Positions 1 to 5,735 of a stretch of 5,735 nucleotides of DNA are shown here, one piece after another. The notes below the pieces were generated by a model that did not search any database, was not told the origin of the DNA, and saw only the letters and a program-made list of their open reading frames with translations. The position numbers were made by a program, and so were the translations under genes. The DNA comes from Nitrospiraceae bacterium (GTDB lineage: Bacteria; Nitrospirota; Thermodesulfovibrionia; Thermodesulfovibrionales; UBA1546): the NCBI GenBank assembly GCA_003535475.1, contig DOHC01000204.1, positions 1 through 5,735 on the forward strand, given 5' to 3'. Every line of letters begins with the position of its first letter. The first letter of the stretch is position 1.

Positions 1-1
1 T

Positions 2-526
2 GACAGGAGTGACCAATATATCGAAGCAGAACTCTTAGGCGGGATATTTCTCGGAGGCATCATCTCGCTGATTATAACCGCCTTATACTTTAACTCATCT
101 GTCTGGTCATTCATTCCAGTGAGTCTTATCTTGTTTTTCCCTTCAAAATTTTTATTCAGGAAATTTCCTGTTCTTAAAATTTCATTCATTGGTTTCAAAA
201 GAAAGGAGAAAACTGTACGGCAGAGGGCTGTCAGGGCATTTTATGAAAAGGGGCTTTATAAGACCAGAAAAAATACCGGGGTTCTGTTCTTCATTTCCAT
301 CCTTGAAAGAAAGGTCTGGGTTCTTGCTGATAAAGGAATTTATGAAAAGATCGAGCAGGAGACTCTGAATAAATTTGCAATAACCGTATCTCATGGGATA
401 AAAGAAGGCCGTGCCTGCGATTCATTGTGTGATGCCGTAAGAGAGGCTGGAGCGCTCCTTGCAAAGCACTTCCCTGTAATCCCCGGCGATACGGACGAGC
501 TTTCAAACAAAGTGATGACTGAGTAA
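2..526 (+). CDS. TPM-domain membrane protein, 5' end missing
   Basis: This is the 3' end of a gene that is open to the left edge; 174 residues are visible. About residues 11-48 of the fragment form two hydrophobic segments, a likely transmembrane hairpin. A basic stretch follows (FKRKEKTVRQR, about 65-75) and then the second half of a TPM fold: the strand GVLFFISILERKVWVLADKGI (93-113 region), with the family's ADKGI signature at 109-113, and a C-terminal helix ending in LLAKHFP (152-158). The acidic tail PGDTDELSN is also typical. This resembles the COG3762 type of TPM (DUF477) membrane protein, in which a membrane hairpin interrupts the soluble domain. TPM proteins have been linked to phosphatase activity or membrane-protein quality control, but the role of this branch is not established. 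A GTG at 119 could be taken as a start, but it falls inside the second hydrophobic segment and coding continues upstream, so the true start lies outside the window. The gene converges on the OmpA-type gene and belongs to a different transcription unit. Confidence 0.85.
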   Translation, partial: DRSDQYIEAELLGGIFLGGIISLIITALYFNSSVWSFIPVSLILFFPSKFLFRKFPVLKISFIGFKRKEKTVRQRAVRAFYEKGLYKTRKNTGVLFFISILERKVWVLADKGIYEKIEQETLNKFAITVSHGIKEGRACDSLCDAVREAGALLAKHFPVIPGDTDELSNKVMTE

Positions 527-543
527 GAACCCAGCCATCACTT
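510..543. terminator. Probable bidirectional intrinsic terminator between convergent genes
   Basis: AAGTGATG (510-517) pairs perfectly with CATCACTT (536-543). After one mismatch, CTG (519-521) pairs with CAG (532-534), leaving a loop of about 10 bases. On the plus strand the stem is followed by a T-rich run (ATGTTTAATTTCTTATTTTG). On the minus strand it is followed by TGTTTG. The left arm overlaps the end of the TPM gene, including sequence just before its stop. The right arm ends 12 bases short of the lipoprotein gene's stop codon. Its position between two converging genes fits a shared terminator. The stem is not GC-rich and the U-tracts are interrupted, so its strength is uncertain. Confidence 0.5.
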
Positions 544-555
544 ATGTTTAATTTC

Positions 556-1449
556 TTATTTTGCAATCCTGTCTGAATCAACCGGAATCAGAACTATCTC
601 AATCCTGCGGTTCTTTGATCTTCCTTCTTCTGTATCATTTGACTCTACAGGCTTGTATTCTGCATATCCCGCGGGGCTGAGGAATTTAGGGTCAACGCCT
701 TTTTCCTGAAGATACTTTACGACATTCGTTGCCCTTGCGTTTGACAGCTCCCAGTTAGTCGGAAATTTCTTTGCTATCCTCGGCCCTATCTTGACATTAT
801 CCGTATGCCCCTCAATCCGTATCTGTTTGTCGGTGACTTTCCTGAGTATTTCTGCCACTCTGTCAAGCACCTTCTTCCCATCCTTTTTCACATCCGCGTT
901 TCCTGAATCAAACAATATCTTGTCCACCATGCTCAGCGAGAGTTTATCCCTGAGCTGCGTAACCGCTATCTCGCCCTTTTTTATCTCGTCTTTCAATTCA
1001 TCAACAAGATTGGTGTATGTTTTTTTCAGCTCTGCTACCGCCTTTTCCTTCTCTTCTATTGCCTGAGATCTTTCCTTTGAGAGTCCTGATATCTCAGTCT
1101 TTAATTCTGTTATCTGGGCGTTTTTTGACTTTAATTCATTTTCAAGTTCTTTTATCTTCTGTTCTTTTTCCGACAGCTTTGCCTTAACGCTGATCAAATC
1201 CTTTGTCAACTCATCCTTATTTGCCTCAAGCATGGATTTGAGATTTGCATTTTCTTTCTTCAGCTTTGAAAGCTCTGATTCAAGCGCCGCCTTCTCCCCT
1301 TCTTTTGCCTTAAGTTTTTCTTCCATGGCTGAGATATCTTTTTTGAGATTCTCAATATCGCCGAGGACAGCCTTATGTTCCTGTGATGACACACAGCCTG
1401 AAAAAACCAAAATCCCCAGAACAACAAACATAATTTTTATAGCTTTCAT
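556..1449 (-). CDS. OmpA-family peptidoglycan-binding lipoprotein with long coiled coil
   Basis: This is a complete 297-residue protein. Residues 1-18 form a lipoprotein signal (MKAIKIMFVVLGILVFSG) with the acylated cysteine at 19. The -3 residue is Phe, which is less usual, and Val at +2 gives no inner-membrane retention signal, so an outer-membrane location is likely. Residues about 27-174 are a nearly proline-free, Lys/Glu-rich heptad region that should form a long coiled coil. Residues about 175-290 are an OmpA/MotB/Pal-type C-terminal domain, with GHTDN (214-218), LSNARA (235-240) and NRRIEI (280-285). Asp217 and Arg239 align with the E. coli OmpA residues Asp241 and Arg256, which hold meso-diaminopimelate. 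The likely role is to tether the outer membrane to the cell wall. The start is supported by a strong GGAGGTG at 1455-1461, five bases upstream of the ATG. A separate promoter lies just upstream, so the gene can be expressed apart from the Omp85 gene. A Pal-like or OmpA-like name would be possible, but the long coiled coil sets it apart from classic Pal. Confidence 0.93.
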   Translation of the reverse strand: MKAIKIMFVVLGILVFSGCVSSQEHKAVLGDIENLKKDISAMEEKLKAKEGEKAALESELSKLKKENANLKSMLEANKDELTKDLISVKAKLSEKEQKIKELENELKSKNAQITELKTEISGLSKERSQAIEEKEKAVAELKKTYTNLVDELKDEIKKGEIAVTQLRDKLSLSMVDKILFDSGNADVKKDGKKVLDRVAEILRKVTDKQIRIEGHTDNVKIGPRIAKKFPTNWELSNARATNVVKYLQEKGVDPKFLSPAGYAEYKPVESNDTEEGRSKNRRIEIVLIPVDSDRIAK

Positions 1450-1478
1450 AAATACACCTCCATGAAATATATCGGGAA

Positions 1479-1501
1479 CTAATCTGATTATATCAAATTA
1501 G
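1479..1501. repeat. Near-perfect dyad centred on the lipoprotein promoter's -10 element; possible operator
   Basis: On the plus strand, CTAATCTGAT (1479-1488) and ATCAAATTAG (1492-1501) are inverted copies with one mismatch, separated by TAT. In the minus-strand transcript the mismatch becomes a G-U wobble, so a 10-base-pair hairpin with a three-base loop could also form. The centre (1490) coincides with the TATAAT of the predicted promoter (1487-1492). A dimeric repressor bound here would block RNA polymerase; that role is inference. As a terminator for the Omp85 gene it would be poor, because the following bases (TTCCCGATAT) are not a U-tract. AT-rich sequence makes accidental symmetry more likely. 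Confidence 0.45.
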
Positions 1502-1515
1502 CAATGACTCAGCAA
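1487..1515 (-). promoter_or_regulatory. Sigma70-type promoter for the OmpA-family lipoprotein gene
   Basis: Read on the minus strand, the intergenic region has TTGCTG at 1510-1515, a 17-base spacer, then TATAAT at 1487-1492. The -10 is preceded by TG one base upstream (TGATATAAT), a full extended -10 motif that can offset the weak -35 (three of six consensus bases). Transcription would start near 1480, leaving a leader of about 30 bases containing the GGAGGTG ribosome site. The promoter sits entirely in the 75-base gap after the Omp85 stop codon, so it would drive only the lipoprotein gene. No start site has been mapped. Confidence 0.65.
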
Positions 1516-1524
1516 TCTTCGGAT

Positions 1525-4242
1525 TTAAAAAGCATGCCCGATGCTAAAATGCACTTCTCCTTTGCTTTCACCTGTTTCTCTGTCCAGTTTATGGCCATAG
1601 TCAATCCTCAGAGGGCCTACCGGCGTGTTGTATCTTATGCCAGCGCCGGCGGTATATTTCATGTCTGAGAGCTTTACATCGCTGCTCTTTCTCCATACAT
1701 TGCCGCCGTCAAGAAAAGTTACAATGCCAAAACCTTTGGCAACATCAGCTCTTAGTTCAAGATTTGTCAGAATAAACATGTTGCCGCCTGTCGGAGAGCC
1801 GTTAACGCCTTTAGGCCCAAGCGTATCCTGTTCATATCCGCGGACAGTAGTTCTGCCGCCGAGAAAAAACCTTTCTACAAGCGGAAGCTCTGTTGTCTTC
1901 TCAAAACGCTGAGACATCCCGCTTTTTAAAGAAACCGCAACAACAAAATTTTTATTCAATGCCTTGTAAGCGCTTCCATTGACTATTGCCTTTACAAAAT
2001 CAGTTTCTGACAGAAGGTATCCCGATGCGGTTTTCACGGATATCCCTGCAAGCACGCCTTTTCTGGGGTCAAAAGGATTGTCCCTCGTATCGTAGACTAT
2101 ACCCGGCCTTATCCCTGCAATTGCAAGCGTTCCAACATCTTCTTTCGTAAGTATAACATCAGGCTTCACCTCAAAAGTTTTGACTAATGAAAAATCATAA
2201 AAAATCTCACCTTTCACCCTTTCGCTGAATTTCTTCTCAAAACCTACGCTCGCAGTGTGCCTCCTCAGTTTATACCGCGTCTCACGGGTCTCTATGCTTT
2301 TCTCTGTCCTTTCTTCTTTTATGAGCAGCATTTTAAAGGGAAGACGCTTGCCTAAGAACCACGGCTCTGTATAATTCACTATATAACGCTGCTCAAGCGA
2401 ACTGATTTCAGTCCTGAATGATACCTGCCTGTTCATTCCAAAAAGATTCCTGTAGCTTATATCAAATGACCCCCTGAACCGCTCGTAATCCCCATATCCG
2501 ACGCCAAATTCAACAACCCCTGCTTTAGCCTCTTTCACCCTGACATGAATATTCTTTACATCGCCTTCTTTTTCTATTGCATCTACATCCACATCAGTAA
2601 ACAAGCCGAGCTTGTAAAGTCTCTGCCGCGTCTTCGTAAGAAGAGAAGGATTAAAAGGAGCGCCGTTTTCATAGAGCATTTCTCTCTTTATTACCTCATT
2701 CTTTGTCTCCGCATTGCCGCTTATTACTGTTTTCCCGAACAAGGTTAGTTTCCCTTCATCAATCTCAAAAATGACCTTCACCCCTTTTTCCCCGGCTTCC
2801 TGCTTTATATCAACCCTTGAGTCAATAAAACCGTTACTCGAATAAAGGTCAATTATCTTGTACCTTGCATCTGATATATCAACTTCGTTATAAGGATCCC
2901 CTGTTTTTATTCTGACAGTATTTATTATTTCTTTTTTTGAGATAAAAATTGCTCCCCTTATCTCAATCCCTTCTATTAAGGTCTTTGTGCCTTCTTTAAT
3001 TTTTATTATAATGTCTGCCCTATAATCTTTTACTGCAATCCTGACATCATCTATCACCACGTTCAGATAGCCAAGCGCATTGTAAAACTCTATTAATATT
3101 GCTTTGTCTGACTCTATAAGGTCTGGATTGTACAACTTCCTTTCTTTTAATAGCATTACATCTTTCAGATTTTTTTCAGATATTGTTATGCCGTCAAAAG
3201 TTATAGAACTAACAAAAACCCTGCTCCCTTCAAAAATAAAGAACCGCACACTAACTGTTTCTTTATCCGAAGTTATAACAGGCGCAACCTGCACGAAAGG
3301 GAATCCCTTGTCATGGTACGAAGAAATAATCCTTGAGACTGCCTCTTCCACAAGGTCATCCCTGAAATCCTCAGCATCAAAAAAAGGCACTTCTTTAATA
3401 AGATCCTTAGAATTCAGGGCAGAGTTATTTTCGAATATAACCTCAAGTTTTTTGCCGGGATATATGTTAACGTCAAGATTGCCGTTGCTGAAAGTATAGG
3501 GGCCGACAACAGGTTTAAGAAAATTATTTTTCTTATAATGAAGCCTTATCCTCTCTCTTTCTTTTCTTAACTTAACCTGGTCATAGATGTCGCCTTCCTC
3601 TATTTTAATTAATTCTTTCGCTTCCGCAGGCCCGATAATTTTAATGCTTTTTATTATCTCAGGCATTCCCTCGTCTACCGTAACTAAAAGATTCACCTTG
3701 TAAGGCGTGCCGGTCTTCTCTACAGTGAGTTTTATATCGGCATGGGGGAATCCCCTTTCAGACAATGCATTCTTAAGCTCCTTTACAGCATCTTCCATAC
3801 GGTCATGCCTCATAATCTGATCTTCTTTTAATGGAAAATAGTTTTTAATTATTTTCTTTGACAGGCGTTGATTTCCGGCAATAACAATTTTCTTTATTAT
3901 TTCTCTCTCCCTGACCCTTACCATAATGAAGGTTCTGTCTTCATCATTAACTTCAACAGATATGTCCTCAAATATACCCTTGAGAAACGCCAATTTCAAC
4001 CCGGCGCGGACAGATGAAGGGTTAAAGACATCACCAATCTTTATGTTTAAAATGTCCAGAAGTTCTTCGCTCTTCATGGAATGCAGTCCCGAAACATCAA
4101 TTTTACTGACTGCAGCGTATGATGTCTCAGCAGATGCAACAGAGAGATAAGCAAGAAATGGCGTGAAAATAAAAACCAGAAATGATAAAAAAATGATTTT
4201 TACCATTCTTCTGCATTTATCGACCTGCCATAAGCATTTCAT
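1525..4242 (-). CDS. bamA: Omp85/BamA-family outer-membrane assembly protein with about seven POTRA domains
   Basis: This is a complete 905-residue protein. Omp85 proteins fold and insert outer-membrane beta-barrels, or act as the outer-membrane half of the TamA-TamB pair. Residues 1-38 are a Sec signal with a basic start, a hydrophobic core (16-35) and cleavage likely after ASA (36-38). I parse POTRA domains at about 44-112, 115-191, 196-263, 264-340, 341-418, 419-498 and 499-572, each opening with a strand and most closing near an acidic-Gly turn such as VDEG, FEG, IKEG or IDEG. The third is short and the least typical. The barrel occupies about 576-905. It has YRNLFG (597-602), YTEPWFLG (624-631), YDTRDNPFDPRKG (717-729), the loop-6 VRGY motif (800-803) followed by a BamA-like DTLGPKG, and a C-terminal beta-signal ending in Phe905. 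BamA usually has five POTRAs and TamA three, so the arm is long. Barrel motifs favour BamA, while the tamB neighbour favours a Tam role. Met13 is an alternative start that would give a tidier 26-residue signal, but Met1 has the better ribosome site. A stop codon lies shortly upstream in frame. Confidence 0.93.
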   Translation of the reverse strand: MKCLWQVDKCRRMVKIIFLSFLVFIFTPFLAYLSVASAETSYAAVSKIDVSGLHSMKSEELLDILNIKIGDVFNPSSVRAGLKLAFLKGIFEDISVEVNDEDRTFIMVRVREREIIKKIVIAGNQRLSKKIIKNYFPLKEDQIMRHDRMEDAVKELKNALSERGFPHADIKLTVEKTGTPYKVNLLVTVDEGMPEIIKSIKIIGPAEAKELIKIEEGDIYDQVKLRKERERIRLHYKKNNFLKPVVGPYTFSNGNLDVNIYPGKKLEVIFENNSALNSKDLIKEVPFFDAEDFRDDLVEEAVSRIISSYHDKGFPFVQVAPVITSDKETVSVRFFIFEGSRVFVSSITFDGITISEKNLKDVMLLKERKLYNPDLIESDKAILIEFYNALGYLNVVIDDVRIAVKDYRADIIIKIKEGTKTLIEGIEIRGAIFISKKEIINTVRIKTGDPYNEVDISDARYKIIDLYSSNGFIDSRVDIKQEAGEKGVKVIFEIDEGKLTLFGKTVISGNAETKNEVIKREMLYENGAPFNPSLLTKTRQRLYKLGLFTDVDVDAIEKEGDVKNIHVRVKEAKAGVVEFGVGYGDYERFRGSFDISYRNLFGMNRQVSFRTEISSLEQRYIVNYTEPWFLGKRLPFKMLLIKEERTEKSIETRETRYKLRRHTASVGFEKKFSERVKGEIFYDFSLVKTFEVKPDVILTKEDVGTLAIAGIRPGIVYDTRDNPFDPRKGVLAGISVKTASGYLLSETDFVKAIVNGSAYKALNKNFVVAVSLKSGMSQRFEKTTELPLVERFFLGGRTTVRGYEQDTLGPKGVNGSPTGGNMFILTNLELRADVAKGFGIVTFLDGGNVWRKSSDVKLSDMKYTAGAGIRYNTPVGPLRIDYGHKLDRETGESKGEVHFSIGHAF

Positions 4243-4252
4243 CTTGCATTCA

Positions 4253-4259
4253 TCCTTTT
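4253..4259 (-). promoter_or_regulatory. Ribosome-binding site for the Omp85 gene, supporting the Met1 start
   Basis: On the minus strand AAAAGGA lies directly after the TAA of the tamB-like gene. Its AAGGA core (4253-4257) sits ten bases before the ATG at 4242. The competing ATG at 4206 has only AGAAGA abutting it and an AGGT about 17 bases away, so Met1 is the better start. The closeness of stop and ribosome site suggests that ribosomes finishing the tamB-like gene re-initiate on the Omp85 gene. Confidence 0.55.
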
Positions 4260-5735
4260 TTATTTAAATTCAAATCTGAACTTAATGTCTCCGCCAACGC
4301 TGCCTTTTTCATCTCTTACGCCAACCAGTGAGACATTCCTATCAAAAATATACTCAAGCTTAAGCACCTGTTCCTCGGTAGATCCCACTGCAGATGTGTA
4401 AGTTACAAAAAGTTTATCGCCCAGAAGTCTCTTTGACGCAGTCAGCCTTGGGCCTACGGTGCCTGTAGATTTTGAGACATAAGGGTCAACATGGACCCTG
4501 TCAATCCCCGTTATGCTCTTTATCCTTTCTTCAAAAACATCCTGAACCTTGCCTGTCAGAAATGAAGCAGCCTCGCCAGCTCCAATTCCTCCCTCAATGC
4601 CTTTTAATTGTTTTCCTATTTGCCCTACAGTAAGCAAGCTGAGTATATCCGTTTCCTCAAGAGGCGGATCAGAAACAAGAGAGAGGTTAAAACGCTCCAT
4701 CTGTCCTTCAAGGCTCAGTCTTATGTTGTACCCTTTCACTATTGTCTGTGCCACGATCTCCATTACAGGATTTATCCTGTTCGGGTCGGTAAAATCAGCG
4801 CTTGCGTTCATTATCCTGAATTCATTGTTCCTGAAATAGACCTTACCCTCTTTGGACTCAATTCTCCCGAAAAGAAGCGGTTGTCCTATCGTGCCTCTCA
4901 AAACCATATCCACTTTCAACGGCGCACGCGCTATGTTATTGTCCACAATGATATTTTCTGCTCCATATATCTTCACATTCAATGCTGCTTTTTCTATTCC
5001 TGCTGGTTCACCCCTGGGCCTTTCTGCGGTCTTTGCCTTAAGAAGCCAGCTTTTCCATTCTAATCTCTCCCTATACCTTGCCCTGTTTACTCTTACATCT
5101 CCGGTAATATTCTGCGCATCAAGAGTCCCTTTATAGAGAATATTGCCGTTAAAATTAACAGAGAAATCTTTGGATACGGAACTTGTGATGTTGTTCAGTT
5201 TTGTATCGAAATAAAACCTCTTAAGATTAAAACCACTGAGATAGACAACCCCCGTCGCATCTATATCTCCGCCTCCAAGTTTCCCTGAGAGTTTACGTAT
5301 AGCAATCTTGTTTCCATCAAAATAAAATAAACCGTTTATTGAACTGACTCGCTGGTGTATATCTTTTAATCCGAACAGCCCATTGCTCACATTGAGATTG
5401 CCGTTTATCTGAGGGTTGTCCCATTTACCTCCTACAGTCAGGGCAAAATCAGCATCGCCCCTCAGAACGCCAATCTTATTTGAAAATCCCTTCAGAGGAG
5501 AAAGCGCTGAACTCCCTTCAAGTGATATATTGTACTCTCTGCCTATTTCCATACTGCCTCGCATGCTGAAAGAGGCATTTCCGCTCCGCATTGTAAATGC
5601 GGAAAACAACATCTTTCTATTATCAAATCTAAATTTTATATCCGAATCATTGGAGAAGCTATGTCCATAAAGAGCCGCATTAACCTGATTTAAAACTGCG
5701 GAAGCTGAAAAGGTTTTTCTGGTTCCTGACATAAC
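4260..5735 (-). CDS. tamB: TamB-family (DUF490) translocation/assembly protein, C-terminal part
   Basis: This is the 3' portion of a gene open to the right edge; 491 residues are visible and the N-terminus, with any membrane anchor, is outside. TamB proteins are inner-membrane-anchored periplasmic beta-helical bridges that work with an Omp85 partner in outer-membrane protein assembly and, as AsmA-like proteins, in phospholipid movement. Counting from the Met at 5732, the first 200 residues are repeated amphipathic strands such as GNLNVSNGLFGLKD and GDIDATGVVYLSG. Residues about 210-490 are the conserved TamB C-terminal domain: a DNNIARAPLKVDMVLRGT stretch (264-281), GRIESKEGKVYFRNNEFRI (289-307), FTDPNRINPVMEI (314-326), SDPPLEETDILSLLTVGQ (354-371), a Gly-rich GIEGGIGAGEAA (378-389), and a strand-rich end FRFEFK (485-490). 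The Met at 5732 is not the real start, because the codon before it (GTT) keeps the frame open. Full-length relatives are usually well over 1,000 residues, so more than half the gene is probably missing. It ends 17 bases before the Omp85 gene, making the two a likely operon. Confidence 0.92.
   Translation of the reverse strand, partial: VMSGTRKTFSASAVLNQVNAALYGHSFSNDSDIKFRFDNRKMLFSAFTMRSGNASFSMRGSMEIGREYNISLEGSSALSPLKGFSNKIGVLRGDADFALTVGGKWDNPQINGNLNVSNGLFGLKDIHQRVSSINGLFYFDGNKIAIRKLSGKLGGGDIDATGVVYLSGFNLKRFYFDTKLNNITSSVSKDFSVNFNGNILYKGTLDAQNITGDVRVNRARYRERLEWKSWLLKAKTAERPRGEPAGIEKAALNVKIYGAENIIVDNNIARAPLKVDMVLRGTIGQPLLFGRIESKEGKVYFRNNEFRIMNASADFTDPNRINPVMEIVAQTIVKGYNIRLSLEGQMERFNLSLVSDPPLEETDILSLLTVGQIGKQLKGIEGGIGAGEAASFLTGKVQDVFEERIKSITGIDRVHVDPYVSKSTGTVGPRLTASKRLLGDKLFVTYTSAVGSTEEQVLKLEYIFDRNVSLVGVRDEKGSVGGDIKFRFEFK

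Noticed and set aside
119..526. A 135-residue protein starting at the GTG at 119
   Set aside because: The frame is open to the window edge and the GTG lies within the second hydrophobic segment; the upstream codons clearly encode the first membrane segment of the same protein.
291..581. A 96-residue minus-strand open frame across the convergent junction
   Set aside because: It overlaps both the TPM gene and the 3' end of the lipoprotein gene, crosses the terminator hairpin, and has low-complexity, non-protein-like content.
1484..1497. An FNR/CRP-type binding site (TTGAT...ATCAA-like half sites) at the lipoprotein promoter
   Set aside because: The half sites are separated by three bases rather than the four of the FNR consensus, and one half is CTGAT; I keep the dyad but do not assign it to this family.
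4212..4253. Very short leader peptides (four and ten codons) starting at the ATGs at 4253 and 4249, one ending on the Omp85 start
   Set aside because: They are too short to judge, their spacing to the AAGGA is too small, and ATG-rich junctions produce such frames by chance.
4608..5063. A 151-residue open frame on the plus strand
   Set aside because: It lies wholly within the well-supported TamB coding region on the other strand and has no recognisable domain; it is a shadow frame. The same applies to the other plus-strand frames inside 791-5670.

Overview
The window is a compact outer-membrane biogenesis locus from a diderm (Gram-negative) bacterium of moderate to low GC. The sequence style and gene order (tamB-like gene, then a long Omp85 gene, then an OmpA-type lipoprotein) remind me of Nitrospirota or Desulfobacterota-type genomes. 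That placement is an impression from the sequence and has not been tested.

Layout from left to right. Positions 2-526 (+) hold the 3' part of a gene for a membrane-anchored TPM-domain protein; the window cuts off its start. It converges on everything else, and a hairpin over its stop codon (510-543) looks like a shared two-way terminator. The other three genes lie on the minus strand and are transcribed right to left: a TamB-type protein (4260-5735, cut by the right edge), an Omp85/BamA-type outer-membrane protein (1525-4242), and an OmpA-domain lipoprotein with a long coiled coil (556-1449). The tamB-like and Omp85 genes are 17 bases apart and look translationally coupled. The lipoprotein gene follows 75 bases after the Omp85 stop and appears to have its own promoter: a perfect extended -10 element with a near-perfect dyad centred on it.

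How the genes fit together. The TamB-type protein would span the periplasm from the inner membrane and meet an Omp85 partner at the outer membrane. The Omp85 protein supplies a 16-strand-type barrel plus an unusually long periplasmic arm that I parse as seven POTRA domains. The lipoprotein would anchor in the outer membrane through its acylated cysteine, extend through the periplasm on a coiled coil of about 145 residues, and grip peptidoglycan with its OmpA domain. Together the three genes deal with building the outer membrane and tying it to the cell wall.

No RNA genes, CRISPR arrays, insertion sequences or phage genes were seen. There is no gene-free stretch longer than about 75 bases. I found no clear evidence of an undescribed system. 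The points most worth checking are the POTRA count together with the tamB pairing, and the dyad over the promoter.
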